NCBI GenBank assembly: GCA_028875055.1
Contig: JAPPGG010000056.1
Location: 1 to 64,000 of the forward strand
Length of the DNA: 64,000 nt
Direction: 5' to 3'
Origin: Chloroflexota bacterium
GTDB taxonomy: Bacteria > Chloroflexota > Dehalococcoidia > Lucifugimonadales > UBA3495
Below are positions 1-10,742 of the stretch, piece by piece (the first letter of the stretch is position 1; the number at the start of each line of letters is the position of its first letter). The position numbers and the translations under genes are program-made. The notes under the pieces were generated by a model, which was given only the letters and a program-made list of their open reading frames with translations, was not told the origin of the DNA and made no database searches.

Positions 1-131
1 CTTCTTCGGTTTTCCTATTCTAGTTTCCCACCACTATTCATGCGATAGCCCTGGCACCCTACCTTGTTAAGGTTGACCCGTAGTAACCCCCTTGTTAGAA
101 TTGCCGGAGTGTTTTCTAAATTGGGGCCCAA

Positions 132-740
132 ATGCTGGTAATAGGCCTGACCGGTGGCATCGGAACCGGCAAAACCGAGGTTTCCAGGCTGCTTCAGGAA
201 CTGGGGGCCACGGTACTTAATGCGGACCAGGTAGGCCACGAAGCTTATACTCCCCATTCCGAGGCGTGGAACGAGGTCGTCAAGGCTTTTGGGGAAAGTA
301 TTCTCCAGGATAGTGGCGAAATAGACCGAAGGAAGCTCGGTGGAATCGTATTTGCCGACCCCGACCAATTGGAAATCCTTAACGGGATAATGCACCCCCG
401 CATGGCGGCGATTGTCAGGGAGAAGTTGCAGGGCCTGAACCAGGGAGGAGTCGAAGTGGCCGTGATTGAAGCGGCCGTTCTGTTTGAGGCGGGCTGGGAT
501 TCCCTGGTTGACGAAGTCTGGACTACCGAGTCACCCGAGCCCCTGGTTGTAGCCAGGCTCCAGGAACGTAACGGCTTCTCTCCTGAGGAGATTCGCAAGC
601 GCATCGCTTCGCAGATGTCGTCCTCGGAAAGATCAGATCGGGCCACTGAAGTAGTGAACAATTCCGGCGAGCTTGCCGACCTGGAAAACACGGTCAGGGC
701 AATTTGGAAGCGCCGAGTCGAAGGAAGGATTGAGCATTAA
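132..740 (+). CDS. coaE: Dephospho-CoA kinase
   Basis: N-terminal P-loop [17 protein letters not shown], followed by [10 protein letters not shown]; about 200 aa, typical CoaE. Confidence 0.93.
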   Translation: MLVIGLTGGIGTGKTEVSRLLQELGATVLNADQVGHEAYTPHSEAWNEVVKAFGESILQDSGEIDRRKLGGIVFADPDQLEILNGIMHPRMAAIVREKLQGLNQGGVEVAVIEAAVLFEAGWDSLVDEVWTTESPEPLVVARLQERNGFSPEEIRKRIASQMSSSERSDRATEVVNNSGELADLENTVRAIWKRRVEGRIEH

Positions 741-742
741 TA

Positions 743-1663
743 ATGGTTGAAGCGGTTGAGTCCGAACAGAATGAACCCCAATTCAAGGAATATGCTATTG
801 AAGAGTTCCTGGTTCGCAGTGAACCCTATTACCGACCCGTAGGAGACGAGCTTGAACTCTTCACCGCGGCCTACAATCAGCACATTCCGGTGTTGCTGAA
901 GGGTCCCACGGGTTGCGGAAAGACCCGTTTCGTAGAATACATGGCCTGGAAGCTGGGCCGGCCCATGACGGTAGTACGCCCCATGGACAGTGGCCGACCG
1001 GCACAGGAGTTGAGGGAAGGCGAAGTTCGGGTGCCCCTGGTCACTATCGCCTGCCACGAAGACCTGACCGCCAGCGACCTTGTGGGGCGCTACCTGTTGG
1101 ACTCGGAAGGCACCCGGTGGATTGATGGCCCAATGACCCGCGCCGTGAAGGCGGGGGCCATTCTTTACCTGGATGAGGTGGTGGAAGCCCGTAAGGACAC
1201 CACCGTCCTGATTCACCCCTTGACTGACCACCGCAGGATCTTGCCGGTGGAAAAGACGGGCCAGATCATCGAGGCAGATGATCGCTTCCTGCTTTGCATC
1301 TCATACAACCCTCACTACCAGAGTGCCCTGAAGGACTTGAAGCACAGTACGCGGCAGCGGTTCATCTCCGTTGAGTTTGACTACCCGCCGGCTGAAATCG
1401 AAGCTGAAATCGTGAAGAAAGAGAGCGGCTGCAGCGACGAACAGGCTGGCGCCCTGGCCAAACTGGGAGAGAAGGTCCGCAACCTGCGGGACCATGGCCT
1501 TGCCGAAGGGGCCAGCACCAGGCTGCTCATTTATGCTGGCCGGCTTATGACCGAAGGAATACCCCCGCGGCGGGCCTGCCAGGTTGCTATAGTCTGGACT
1601 CTGACCGATGAACCCGAACTTCAGCGCAGTGTCGAAGAGGTGGTTTCCTCCATCTTCGAATAG
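743..1663 (+). CDS. MoxR-type AAA ATPase of the CbbQ/NirQ/NorQ family
   Basis: Walker [25 protein letters not shown], Walker [15 protein letters not shown]; followed by a NorD/CbbO-like VWA protein. Confidence 0.88.
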   Translation: MVEAVESEQNEPQFKEYAIEEFLVRSEPYYRPVGDELELFTAAYNQHIPVLLKGPTGCGKTRFVEYMAWKLGRPMTVVRPMDSGRPAQELREGEVRVPLVTIACHEDLTASDLVGRYLLDSEGTRWIDGPMTRAVKAGAILYLDEVVEARKDTTVLIHPLTDHRRILPVEKTGQIIEADDRFLLCISYNPHYQSALKDLKHSTRQRFISVEFDYPPAEIEAEIVKKESGCSDEQAGALAKLGEKVRNLRDHGLAEGASTRLLIYAGRLMTEGIPPRRACQVAIVWTLTDEPELQRSVEEVVSSIFE

Positions 1664-1668
1664 AGGTC

Positions 1669-2265
1669 TTGATGGGTTCATCCTTCCCCGACCTGGTTAA
1701 GCAGGCATTGGCGCAACGGTCCAGATGGATTTTGACCGATGAGAGCCTTATGCCTGCCGCCGTTTTGGTGACGCTCTATCCCAAGGACGGGGAGTACTGC
1801 GTTCTCCTCAACAAGCGATCGGAAATTGTGGAGCATCACAAAGGGGAAATCTCCTTCCCGGGAGGGGCCAGAGACCCCGAAGACGGTGACTTCCAGGAAA
1901 CTGCCCTGCGCGAAGCCGAAGAGGAGATGGGCATAAACCCATCGGATGTCACCATCCTGGGCCAACTGGATGATGCCGTGACCCGCAGCGGGTTTGGTGT
2001 CAGGGTGTTCGTAGGAGCAATACCCCACTCGTACCCCTTCAGCCCCAGTGATCTGGAAATTGCTGAGGTGCTGGAGGTTCCCGTCAGGAGCCTTTATGAC
2101 CCGGCAAACATCCGCTGGGAAACCCGGTTGACCGGCGAAGGATTGACCACGGTATATTCCTATGTCCACGACGAGCACGTCGTATTTGGAGCTACTGCCA
2201 AGATACTTCAGCAGTTTCTGGACATCATGGAAGAGCCTTTGAAAAAGGAGGGGCTGACGTCTTGA
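1669..2265 (+). CDS. NUDIX hydrolase (CoA pyrophosphatase-like)
   Basis: Nudix box GGARDPEDGDFQETALREAEEEMGI. Confidence 0.9.
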   Translation: MMGSSFPDLVKQALAQRSRWILTDESLMPAAVLVTLYPKDGEYCVLLNKRSEIVEHHKGEISFPGGARDPEDGDFQETALREAEEEMGINPSDVTILGQLDDAVTRSGFGVRVFVGAIPHSYPFSPSDLEIAEVLEVPVRSLYDPANIRWETRLTGEGLTTVYSYVHDEHVVFGATAKILQQFLDIMEEPLKKEGLTS

Positions 2266-5200
2266 GCAACGCTCCCTTTGATGAATTAGAAGCTGAACTG
2301 GCCAAATTTCCCCCGGCAGTGCTGGATGCCTATCGTGAAGCGCTGGAGGAGATGGAAACAACCTTCTCCTCCGAAGAGCTTGTTCTCTGGGGCAAGGAGG
2401 GTGCGGCCATAGCCGGCCAGACGGTCCGGTCTTGGGAATCAGCGGTTGAGTATTATCGGGTTTGCCCGCTGGTGGCCCGCTCTCTTGCCTTCCCTTCGTT
2501 CATGCAGTGGGCCCGCTGCGGCACCTACCTGTCCCAGGATTCGCCGGCGCTGGCCGTATCCTTCTTCAGGGCCAGCCCTTCCATAGTCTCGAACCTGCGT
2601 CCCCAGTACATTCCCCGCTGGGCCGGCCTGGGCCGCAGCCTCTACAAGGGCACCTGGAAGTCCAGTACCCTGTCCGGCCGTTTCTTCGAAGTTAGTCCGG
2701 ACCTGATTCGCAACCTTCCCTTCTGGGACGTGGAAGTCTTTGCCTCCCTGGTAGAGGCGCTGTCCTACAAGTCCTACGACGTTGCGGTAGAGTGCCTCAC
2801 CCTGGGCAAGGACGTTCTGCCGGTGATGGGTCGGGAGCGGGAGGCCTTCCTGGCCATGTGCCGCGCCCTTTCCGATGGCAACTGGCGCGAGGTCAAGAGC
2901 TGCTTTGAGGTAGCCCCCAAGGCCCTGCAGCAAATAGACGAAGGGCAGACCAGCCGCTTCCTCAAGCTGGGCGAACGACTGACCAAGGTGGGTATTCGGG
3001 ACACGGCTCGCTTCCTTTCCGACGGCAGCCAAGCCCTGGGACAGATTCCTCAAAGTTCCCAGGCCCACATCCTCGACCTTTGCGAGGGATTGCTGGCCGT
3101 TACCCCGGAGGCGGTGCCCTGTTTCTTGAAGAGCCTGGACGGGGTAATGCACCGGGTAACTATCAATCAGCTGGATACCTGGTTCCAGCATGGAGTCCAG
3201 CTCCTCAAAGACAATCCGGAAAGCGGCATTGCCTTTTTCAAGGTCGAGTCCAATACGTCGGAATCCCTTCTTGAAACCCTGTCTTCCAGCCTGGAACTTG
3301 ATCGCGTGAAGGGCGTGGTACGGCTCTACTGCCGTGCCCTGTCCGGCTCCCCTATTGAGGCGCTGAGCACCCAGGAGCTGGTCCGGCGCAACATAGGCTG
3401 GGTGGACCAGGATACCGCCACTACCGATGGCACCAAGGTATTTCTCCCGCCGGTGGTTGACCACTACCAGAACAAAGAGCAAAACTTCTCCTGGTTCAAG
3501 GTCGTCGCTACCCACCAGGTCGCACACCTGGAGTTTGGCAGCTTCGATTACGATTTCAGCCGTACGGCACATCTTTTTGAAGAAGAACGCCGCTACATCC
3601 TGGAGCGGGAAAGAGGAGCCAGCCAGATTTCCGACGACGTGCTGGTGGGCGATCTGGAACCCGATGGACAGATGCGCGCGTACACCGACATCGGCCGATT
3701 CCTGAGCCTCTTTGACGACCGCCGCCTGGCCTTCGACCTTTTCACCGTCCTGGAAGACGTGCGCCTGGACTACCGAATCAAGGCGGAATACCCCGGCATT
3801 CGGCGGGCCGCCATCGATGTGCAGGCCGAAGCCCTGGCCGTCCGACCCGAAGTGGAAGACCTGCCCCTGCAGGAAGCATTGGTGGAGTTGCTGATCCGGA
3901 TGAGCCTGGACCAGTTCAATAACCTTCCGATACCTGTAGATTTTCGGGAAGAGGCCACCATGCTGGCCCAGATTCTCGTCGTCCTGCGAAATGTCGCGGC
4001 CAACGTAGAGGATACTGGCGAAGCTACCCTGCGAGCCTACGAAATTATTTCCAGGATGGAAAACGAGACCCAGCCCGAAGACCAGTGGGAACCGGAGGAT
4101 ATGGAAGAGCCGGGCGACTTTTCGGAGGAGGAGTTCCAGTCCCTGCTCGACAAGCTGCAGGCATCCCAGGACTCTTCGGGCGATGCCGGTGAAGGCGACC
4201 CCTACGACTCACCCGAACCGGTGGACTATCGGGGCGATTTCAAGCCCGAAATGGTCCAGTTGCTCACCAAGCTGCAGATGGACCAGAACCAGCAGGGTGA
4301 GGGCGAGCCGCTTTCGCAGGAAATGCTGGAACAATTGCTGCAGGACAGCGCTGAACTGGAACTGGATGCTGAGCAAGGTGACATAAACAACAGCACCAGT
4401 ACCTTTGCCCAGAACATTATGAAAGAGGCCGGGGTGCCACCTCCCAACTCCCAGCCCGGGCAGGGTTACGGCCCGCTGCTCCACGACGACGATCAGGGCG
4501 GCGAGTTGGAAGCCCGCGAACCCAAGGCCTACGTTTATGACGAGTGGGACTTCCGCGCCAACGATTACAAGCCCCGCTGGTGCGTCGTCAAGGAAAAGTC
4601 CCTTGACGAGGGCGACCCGGCCTTCTATAACGACGCGCTCAAGAATTACTCAACCCTTCTCAGCCATATCAAGCGGCAGTTTGAGCTCATCATGCCGGAA
4701 ACTTTCCGGAAGATCTATCGCATGGTGGATGGCGAGGACATTGACCTTAACGCGGCTCTAGAAGCGGCGGCGGACATTCGCATGAAGGTTCCGCCCGATG
4801 AAAAGATTTACTGGCGTCGCAACAAGATCGAACGGGATGTCTCCGTGGTATTCCTGCTGGATATGAGCGCCTCCACGGCTGAGGCCATCGACGAAGGCAG
4901 GCATACAGTGGACGACCGGGATGCTCCCGACGACCCTGTGGAGTACATGGTGTGGCTGCGCCGCCGTCGTGAGGGCCTGGTTCGCCGGCATTACAAGCGC
5001 ATTATCGACCTGGAGAAGGAGAGTACCGCGCTCTTGATTCAGGCCCTGGAATCCATAGGCGACAACTACGGTATCTATGGGTTCTCCGGATATGGCCGCG
5101 AAAACGTAGAGTTCTACGTGATCAAGGACATTGAAGAAAACTTCACCGAGCGGATCAAGCGGCGCATCGACAAGATAACTCCGCTGCACGCTACCCGCAT

Positions 5201-5522
5201 GGGCAGCGCTATCCGCCACGCCATCACCAAGCTGGAAAACCAGGACTCGCCGACCAAGATCATGTTCCTGATCAGTGATGGTCGGCCACAGGACCGGGGT
5301 TACAGCCGGGAAGGGGTGGAGAAGGAGTACGCGGTCCACGATACGCACATGGCCCTGCTGGAAGCCAAGCGGAAGGATATTACGCCCTTCTGCCTCACGG
5401 TGGACAAGGCCGGACACGACTACCTGAAGGAAATGTGCGGTGACATGGGCTACGAAGTCCTGGGCGACATCTGGGCCCTCCCCGAGCGGTTGCCCATGCT
5501 GTACCGGCAGCTAACTGCTTAA
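2262..5522 (+). CDS. Large NorD/CbbO-like protein with C-terminal von Willebrand factor A domain
   Basis: C-terminal MIDAS VVFLLDMSAST and later FLISDGRPQD; TTG start overlaps the Nudix stop (TTGA). Confidence 0.82.
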   Translation: MSNAPFDELEAELAKFPPAVLDAYREALEEMETTFSSEELVLWGKEGAAIAGQTVRSWESAVEYYRVCPLVARSLAFPSFMQWARCGTYLSQDSPALAVSFFRASPSIVSNLRPQYIPRWAGLGRSLYKGTWKSSTLSGRFFEVSPDLIRNLPFWDVEVFASLVEALSYKSYDVAVECLTLGKDVLPVMGREREAFLAMCRALSDGNWREVKSCFEVAPKALQQIDEGQTSRFLKLGERLTKVGIRDTARFLSDGSQALGQIPQSSQAHILDLCEGLLAVTPEAVPCFLKSLDGVMHRVTINQLDTWFQHGVQLLKDNPESGIAFFKVESNTSESLLETLSSSLELDRVKGVVRLYCRALSGSPIEALSTQELVRRNIGWVDQDTATTDGTKVFLPPVVDHYQNKEQNFSWFKVVATHQVAHLEFGSFDYDFSRTAHLFEEERRYILERERGASQISDDVLVGDLEPDGQMRAYTDIGRFLSLFDDRRLAFDLFTVLEDVRLDYRIKAEYPGIRRAAIDVQAEALAVRPEVEDLPLQEALVELLIRMSLDQFNNLPIPVDFREEATMLAQILVVLRNVAANVEDTGEATLRAYEIISRMENETQPEDQWEPEDMEEPGDFSEEEFQSLLDKLQASQDSSGDAGEGDPYDSPEPVDYRGDFKPEMVQLLTKLQMDQNQQGEGEPLSQEMLEQLLQDSAELELDAEQGDINNSTSTFAQNIMKEAGVPPPNSQPGQGYGPLLHDDDQGGELEAREPKAYVYDEWDFRANDYKPRWCVVKEKSLDEGDPAFYNDALKNYSTLLSHIKRQFELIMPETFRKIYRMVDGEDIDLNAALEAAADIRMKVPPDEKIYWRRNKIERDVSVVFLLDMSASTAEAIDEGRHTVDDRDAPDDPVEYMVWLRRRREGLVRRHYKRIIDLEKESTALLIQALESIGDNYGIYGFSGYGRENVEFYVIKDIEENFTERIKRRIDKITPLHATRMGSAIRHAITKLENQDSPTKIMFLISDGRPQDRGYSREGVEKEYAVHDTHMALLEAKRKDITPFCLTVDKAGHDYLKEMCGDMGYEVLGDIWALPERLPMLYRQLTA

Positions 5523-5549
5523 GCTCAACAAAGACGGTCGCTGAACAGA

Positions 5550-5578
5550 AAGGGCGAGCCTTTAACAGCTCGCCCTTT
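5550..5578. terminator. Bidirectional-type intrinsic terminator between convergent genes
   Basis: aaagggcgagc-ctttaaca-gctcgcccttt hairpin followed by agctttt, between the NorD-like gene (+) and cinA (-). Confidence 0.75.
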
Positions 5579-5617
5579 AGCTTTTCTCTTCCTGGTCCCG
5601 CAGTTGCGGGAGTGTCC

Positions 5618-6880
5618 TCAGCCCTCGTGTTCCTCCACAATCAGTTTCCGCAACTCGGTCAGGGCTGTGTTGGCTACCCGGCGCTTGATGACGATGCGCC
5701 GCGGTGGCGTACGAAACTCAAGCTGCCGGACCTGCTTCATTCCCGCTATTGCCACGTAAACCTGTCCCACGGGTTGGTCGTCCACAGGTTCGGGCCCAAT
5801 TACTCCCGTAATCGCGATGCCGTAGTCGGCTCCCATTGTTTCCCGGACGGCGTTGGCCATAGCCAGGGCGGTTGCTGCACTGGCCAGGCTATACTGTCGC
5901 AAAGTGGCGGACGGTACGCCGCTGGCGGCAAGCAATTCCTTCGTCGTGGCAACTACGCCGCCCTTGAAATAGCCGGTACTGCCGGGAACGTCCGTAATGC
6001 TGTTGGCCAGGAATCCGCCGCTGGCAGACTCCATGGTGGCCAGGGTCAAACCGCGTTCCGACAGGGCTTGCCCGGCGGCTTCTTCCGGCGTTTCAGAATC
6101 ATAACCCCAGATGTAGGGCCCCAACCTCTCGGTAATTGCGGCCTCTACCGGAACTATCATCTCCCTCGCGGTTTCTTCATCCCCGGCTCGGGCAATCACC
6201 CGCAGGTGGATCCCATCGGCCTTGGAATATATGCCCAGGTAGGGGTTTTCGTGGCCAAAGAACTCGGATATTTCCTCGTCAATGGCGGCCTCGGACATGC
6301 CCAGGGTCTTGATATTCCTGGTGATGGTAACTTCTTCATCAACCAGTTCCCTGAGCCGCGGAGCTATCTCTTCGTGCCAGATTGGCTGCATTTCACCCGG
6401 CGGCCCTGGCATACAAACTATTATTTTCCCGTCTCTTTCCGCCCACCATCCGGGCGCAGTGCCATTCCGGTTGCGAACAAACTGGGCGGAAGGGATCAGG
6501 TGGGCCTGCTTGATGTTGTGAGCCGGCATGGCAATGCCCCTGCCCGCAAAATACCTTTCCAGGTTATCCACAACTTCCTGCTGGACCGTGGGGGTTTCCC
6601 CCAGGGCTGCGGCCACCGCTTCCCTGGTCAAGTCGTCCTGTGTCGGGCCCAGGCCGCCCGTAGTGAAAATTACGTCGGACCGGTCCAGTCCCCTGGTGAA
6701 AGCTTCTGTCAGCTTGTCCAGGTCATCGCCGATGATAGACACCCACTGAAGCTGAATTCCCAGGGGCGGAAGTTGAGTCGCGATCCACGACCCATTGGTG
6801 TCGGTCAATTCGCCCATCAGCAACTCGGTGCCGATGGAGAGGATTTCAGCCTTCAATGAACCACCTCTTGTGATCGACAA
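5618..6880 (-). CDS. cinA: CinA family protein (MoCF-like domain plus nicotinamide-nucleotide amidase domain)
   Basis: AEILSIGTELLMGELTDTNGSWIA, TTGGLGPTQDDLTREA; C-terminal SASGGFLANSITDVPGSTGYFKGGVV. Confidence 0.92.
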   Translation of the reverse strand: MSITRGGSLKAEILSIGTELLMGELTDTNGSWIATQLPPLGIQLQWVSIIGDDLDKLTEAFTRGLDRSDVIFTTGGLGPTQDDLTREAVAAALGETPTVQQEVVDNLERYFAGRGIAMPAHNIKQAHLIPSAQFVRNRNGTAPGWWAERDGKIIVCMPGPPGEMQPIWHEEIAPRLRELVDEEVTITRNIKTLGMSEAAIDEEISEFFGHENPYLGIYSKADGIHLRVIARAGDEETAREMIVPVEAAITERLGPYIWGYDSETPEEAAGQALSERGLTLATMESASGGFLANSITDVPGSTGYFKGGVVATTKELLAASGVPSATLRQYSLASAATALAMANAVRETMGADYGIAITGVIGPEPVDDQPVGQVYVAIAGMKQVRQLEFRTPPRRIVIKRRVANTALTELRKLIVEEHEG

Positions 6881-6950
6881 TTGGGGAGGCTGTTGTTGTT
6901 CTTTCGAAGCGCCCGCAAGGCAATGCTGTCAGGTTTACTCCCCGCACGGC

Positions 6951-7955
6951 CTAGCTGCCCTCTCCCAGGGGTACGGGAGGATTGCTTACCAGTCCTTCGA
7001 TCGCCTCTGCCCATTCGACGGGGACGGTGTAGAGCTCAGTCTGGCCGGAAGTGACGGCGTATCGAAGGTCGCCCTCGGGAGTCAGGTCGCCCAGGAAAAA
7101 CTCGAAGGTCTTGTCGGCGTTGGTTGCCAGCCATACACTTGTTGTGGCCGGCTCCAGCCCATAGTTCCCCGGGTCCCGAAACTCTTCCTTTACCGTGTCG
7201 ATTACATCGGGATTTTCCAGCAGCACATCCCAGTTTTCCCACTGTTCCGCCGGTATTGGGATATCTCGTTCCTCTTCGGTCCCTTCGATCTCTTCTACAA
7301 TGTACCAGTTCCCTTCCCGGTCCTCCCCATAGATAACCGTTTCTTCATCCACGGTAACTTCGAAGTAAATGACCTCCTGCTTCCCCACGTTGAGCAGTTG
7401 GCGGTCTTCTATGTCAGTGTCGTATAACCTTGGATATGGGGGTTGGAAGACGAGGCGGTTAAGGACCCGAGCCCAGATCTGTGGCACGATGAAGAGCTTT
7501 TCCGAGCCCACCAGGCGCGCATACTGATTCTGCCCATCGGGAGTTTCCAACCCAAGATGTGCCTCATAGCTGCGACCGGTTCGCTCGGTGATGCGGATTG
7601 CCGTGATGGGGGGAGCCAGACCGTATTGAGCCGCGTCTCCCATTTCGTCCGACAAGGTGCGGACTACCTTGGGGCCGCTCAGCAGCAGCGGGGTACCACT
7701 CCACTTATCCTGATATACCTGCCGTTCCCGATCTTCCTCAACTATGAACCAGCGCACACCCCCGGGCCTTTTCCGATATTCCACCGTATCGCCCTGGTAG
7801 GTAACCACAATGTTCGTCAGAGAATTGTCATCCACCCTCCAGAGCCAGTCCTGATCCTGCTTGGGTTCCGGATTCCTGGTCAGGACCACACCCGCGACGG
7901 TGCCGCCAAACAGGAGAAGTACGACAATCAGGAGAATGGTGAGCCGAATATTCAT
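6951..7955 (-). CDS. DUF4340 domain-containing protein
   Basis: N-terminal membrane segment and repeated GL...FLGDLTPEG..RYA / LGLETPDGQNQYAR pattern typical of DUF4340; downstream of a Gld-like ABC operon. Confidence 0.75.
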   Translation of the reverse strand: MNIRLTILLIVVLLLFGGTVAGVVLTRNPEPKQDQDWLWRVDDNSLTNIVVTYQGDTVEYRKRPGGVRWFIVEEDRERQVYQDKWSGTPLLLSGPKVVRTLSDEMGDAAQYGLAPPITAIRITERTGRSYEAHLGLETPDGQNQYARLVGSEKLFIVPQIWARVLNRLVFQPPYPRLYDTDIEDRQLLNVGKQEVIYFEVTVDEETVIYGEDREGNWYIVEEIEGTEEERDIPIPAEQWENWDVLLENPDVIDTVKEEFRDPGNYGLEPATTSVWLATNADKTFEFFLGDLTPEGDLRYAVTSGQTELYTVPVEWAEAIEGLVSNPPVPLGEGS

Positions 7956-8097
7956 TGATAGTCAACCTGCCGACATACCGGTAGTATTTCAAAGAAGGGA
8001 TTTCCGGCCCCGCCTGTACTCCGGTCTCAGCGCCCTCGCACAGCGCCGGACAGCGGACCCGGGTTGTTCGCGCCAATTGGTCTGGCGGAGCTTGCGC

Positions 8098-10053
8098 CTA
8101 CCGCCGTATCCACCACACCAGACCCGCCATCAGGCCCATCAACCCGGGAAGCAGCAACCAGGAAGAAAACTTGACGAAGTTCTCCTGGTTGCGGTCCACG
8201 TTAAATTCCCTGATGGCCAGCGCCTTGGGGCGGAGGGAAACCAGGGAATGGTCTCCCACCAGGTAGTTGACGGAATTAAGGAAAAGGTCCTTGCCGCTTC
8301 CCCGGTCATAGAAACTGTTGGACACAAAGTCCGAGTCTCCCATCACGACCATGCTCGCAATGTCGTTCTCAGCAATGGAAGCGGGGTTGGTGGGAGGGGC
8401 GGCCCCCACCGGTCCCAGGGCCCTGACAAAAGTGACTGGAGAAAACGGGCCCCTCGGGTCCGGATCGTTCTCCAGGTCGGTTCTGGGCTCTGTACGTTCA
8501 GAGTCCTGGATGACATAGCTGTTAAGCGAGCTGAAAGCCAGGGGAACCGGCTGCCTCAAGCCTGTTCCGTCGTCGAAGGACTGCAGGGAGGCGGCGCCGG
8601 GCATCAGCACCACGTCCAGGGACTGACCCTTGGGCGTGGTGATTTCCAGCAGCGTCTCCAGGATGTCGCGCGGCAACTGGGAAATCACTTCCCTGGGCAA
8701 CTCCATTGGATTGACGGTCTGAAGTCTGAGGGTATGCGGATTCCCCGGCAGGGAGCCGTCCAGGTCTCTGATGTATCCGGTGCCTATGACCACGCCCCAG
8801 GTGGCCATGAACTGCCTGAAGGTTTCCGGGGTATCCGGATCGGCCAGAAATACCAGCCGTCCCGCGGACGGACGGTCAGACCCGTCCGGATTTTTGCCCT
8901 GGAGAAACAGGTTCAAAACCTGGGCGTGAGACTCCGGCAGCTCGTTGGTGGGACGCGCGACGACAAGGAGAGCCGCATCTTCCGGCACGCTGACGTCATC
9001 GTTGCTGCCGATCCACCGCAGCGGCTCCACGCGGTAATTGTCCTGCTCCAGGCCCAAACGTACATCGCTGTAGCCATCGGCGCCGGCGCTGTCCACGCTT
9101 CGTTCACCATGGCCCGCCAGGAAATAAATGGCTTTTTGCTCCTGCCCAGTGACCACCAGGATGCTGGTCACCAGGTCCTGCTCCAGGTGACTGTAGTTGG
9201 CGTCGCGAGGCTGGATTACATCTACAGTGTCTCCATCCTTCAGTTTGACCACGATGGACTCGTTTACAAAGGCCACCGGCGTATTTCCAAAGTACTGGTT
9301 AACCCTTTGGGGATTGACGTCGGGATCTACAAAGGAGGACGCGAACTTGGTGGGCCTGGCAGCCTCAAATTCTCTGAATGTTTCTTCTACCTTCGCTTCC
9401 CGGTTCAGTACCTGGAACGCCGCGCTGGCGCTTCCCTGGGGTCCGACCGAAACCTCGCCCTTGTAGAAGGCAATGACTTCAATCTCATCATCCAGATCGT
9501 TGAGGAGCTGCTCGGTACGTTCGGCCAGGCTGTATTGGTTGGTGGCCGTAACGTCCATGCGCGCATTTGTGCTGAAAGAAACAATGTTGGCTACAAGAAC
9601 AATGCCCAGGAACGCCGCCAGCATTATCAGCGAGTTGACGCCGTATCGTCCCGTGCGACTGATAAAGGCGGCCACCACTGAACTCAGGGAGATCAGGCCC
9701 ACCAGCAGGAGAAGCGCGACGCCGAAGCCGAGGCTGATGTAGCCATAGAGGCGCATGGAACTGACAAAGGCCACCAGGATGGCGCCCGCGACTATGGCCA
9801 CTATGCCGGCGATTACCAGGGGGGTGCCAAAGGCGCCTATAGTGTTCAGAGAAGGTTCAAGAAAGCTGAACAGGGTACGAGACCGTAACTCCTCCTCTTC
9901 CTCGCCCTCGATACTTTCGTTTTCCGGAGTATCGGACTCCTGCGGACGGGATTGCCTGCCGCGGCGCCCTTGCCGCCGCCAGTCTCCGCCCGCCTCGTTT
10001 GGTTGCTCGCTCATTCTATCTCCATCTCCGGAATTCCAGGGACCGGATTGCAA
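8098..10053 (-). CDS. GldG-like ABC-type auxiliary protein
   Basis: N-terminal TM helices, then TATNQYSLAERTEQLLNDLDDEIEVIAFYKG, YFLAGHGERSVDS, C-terminal TM helix; adjacent to ABC permease and ATPase genes. Confidence 0.8.
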   Translation of the reverse strand: MQSGPWNSGDGDRMSEQPNEAGGDWRRQGRRGRQSRPQESDTPENESIEGEEEEELRSRTLFSFLEPSLNTIGAFGTPLVIAGIVAIVAGAILVAFVSSMRLYGYISLGFGVALLLLVGLISLSSVVAAFISRTGRYGVNSLIMLAAFLGIVLVANIVSFSTNARMDVTATNQYSLAERTEQLLNDLDDEIEVIAFYKGEVSVGPQGSASAAFQVLNREAKVEETFREFEAARPTKFASSFVDPDVNPQRVNQYFGNTPVAFVNESIVVKLKDGDTVDVIQPRDANYSHLEQDLVTSILVVTGQEQKAIYFLAGHGERSVDSAGADGYSDVRLGLEQDNYRVEPLRWIGSNDDVSVPEDAALLVVARPTNELPESHAQVLNLFLQGKNPDGSDRPSAGRLVFLADPDTPETFRQFMATWGVVIGTGYIRDLDGSLPGNPHTLRLQTVNPMELPREVISQLPRDILETLLEITTPKGQSLDVVLMPGAASLQSFDDGTGLRQPVPLAFSSLNSYVIQDSERTEPRTDLENDPDPRGPFSPVTFVRALGPVGAAPPTNPASIAENDIASMVVMGDSDFVSNSFYDRGSGKDLFLNSVNYLVGDHSLVSLRPKALAIREFNVDRNQENFVKFSSWLLLPGLMGLMAGLVWWIRR

Positions 10054-10741
10054 GGAACAGGAACACGGCGATAACGCTCAGGAAGTAAACGACGTGCTTG
10101 GTATCGATGACTCCCCGGCCGAAATCTTCGTAATGGGACTGAAAGCCAATCTCCCCAATCAAAACGGAGGCGACCCCCCCAACCAGATCGGTGCTGAAGT
10201 GCACCACATACAGCGCGCCAATGACGCCTATTCCTACGATCAATGCCACAATCTGGTTGCTTGTAATTGTAGAAGTCAGCATGCCGATGGCCAAAGCCGC
10301 CGCGCCGTATAGAACGAGGCCCAGATAACCGGCGTAGAGGGGGCCCAGGTCGGGTTCGGCGAAGATATAAAGCAGCAGGGGATAATAGAGGGTCAGGGCC
10401 AGCATGGCCAACAGGAAAACAAAACTGGCCGTATATTTGCCAATGATGACTTCCCAGTCCCGAACCGGCGACGTCAGGAGCAGTTCTATCGTCCCCAGTT
10501 TCTGCTCCTCAGCCAGGAGACGCATGGTAAGAGCCGGTGGCAGGAAAATGAGGAAAAGCGAAGTCCAGGTAAAGAAGGAGTCCAATGTTGCTTCAGGGAA
10601 GGGATTGTTCTCGCTGGGCACAACCCCTATTGCAAAAACGATTCCGGTCAGGGCCAGGAATATCATCCCTACAATGTAGGCTATGGGTGTGCCGAAATAG
10701 ACTTGAATCTCCTTCCAGGCCACTGCCTGGATTGTTCGCAT
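10016..10741 (-). CDS. ABC-2 type (GldF-like) permease
   Basis: Six-helix hydrophobic protein, AVAWKEIQVYFGTPIAYIVGMIFL, TMRLLAEEQKLGTIELLLTSPV. Confidence 0.87.
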   Translation of the reverse strand: MRTIQAVAWKEIQVYFGTPIAYIVGMIFLALTGIVFAIGVVPSENNPFPEATLDSFFTWTSLFLIFLPPALTMRLLAEEQKLGTIELLLTSPVRDWEVIIGKYTASFVFLLAMLALTLYYPLLLYIFAEPDLGPLYAGYLGLVLYGAAALAIGMLTSTITSNQIVALIVGIGVIGALYVVHFSTDLVGGVASVLIGEIGFQSHYEDFGRGVIDTKHVVYFLSVIAVFLFLAIRSLEFRRWR

Positions 10742-10742
10742 T

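Noticed and set aside
743-5522. Considered as a CbbQ/CbbO RuBisCO-activase system
   Set aside because: No RuBisCO or Calvin-cycle-specific gene in the window; only the general MoxR/VWA family can be supported.
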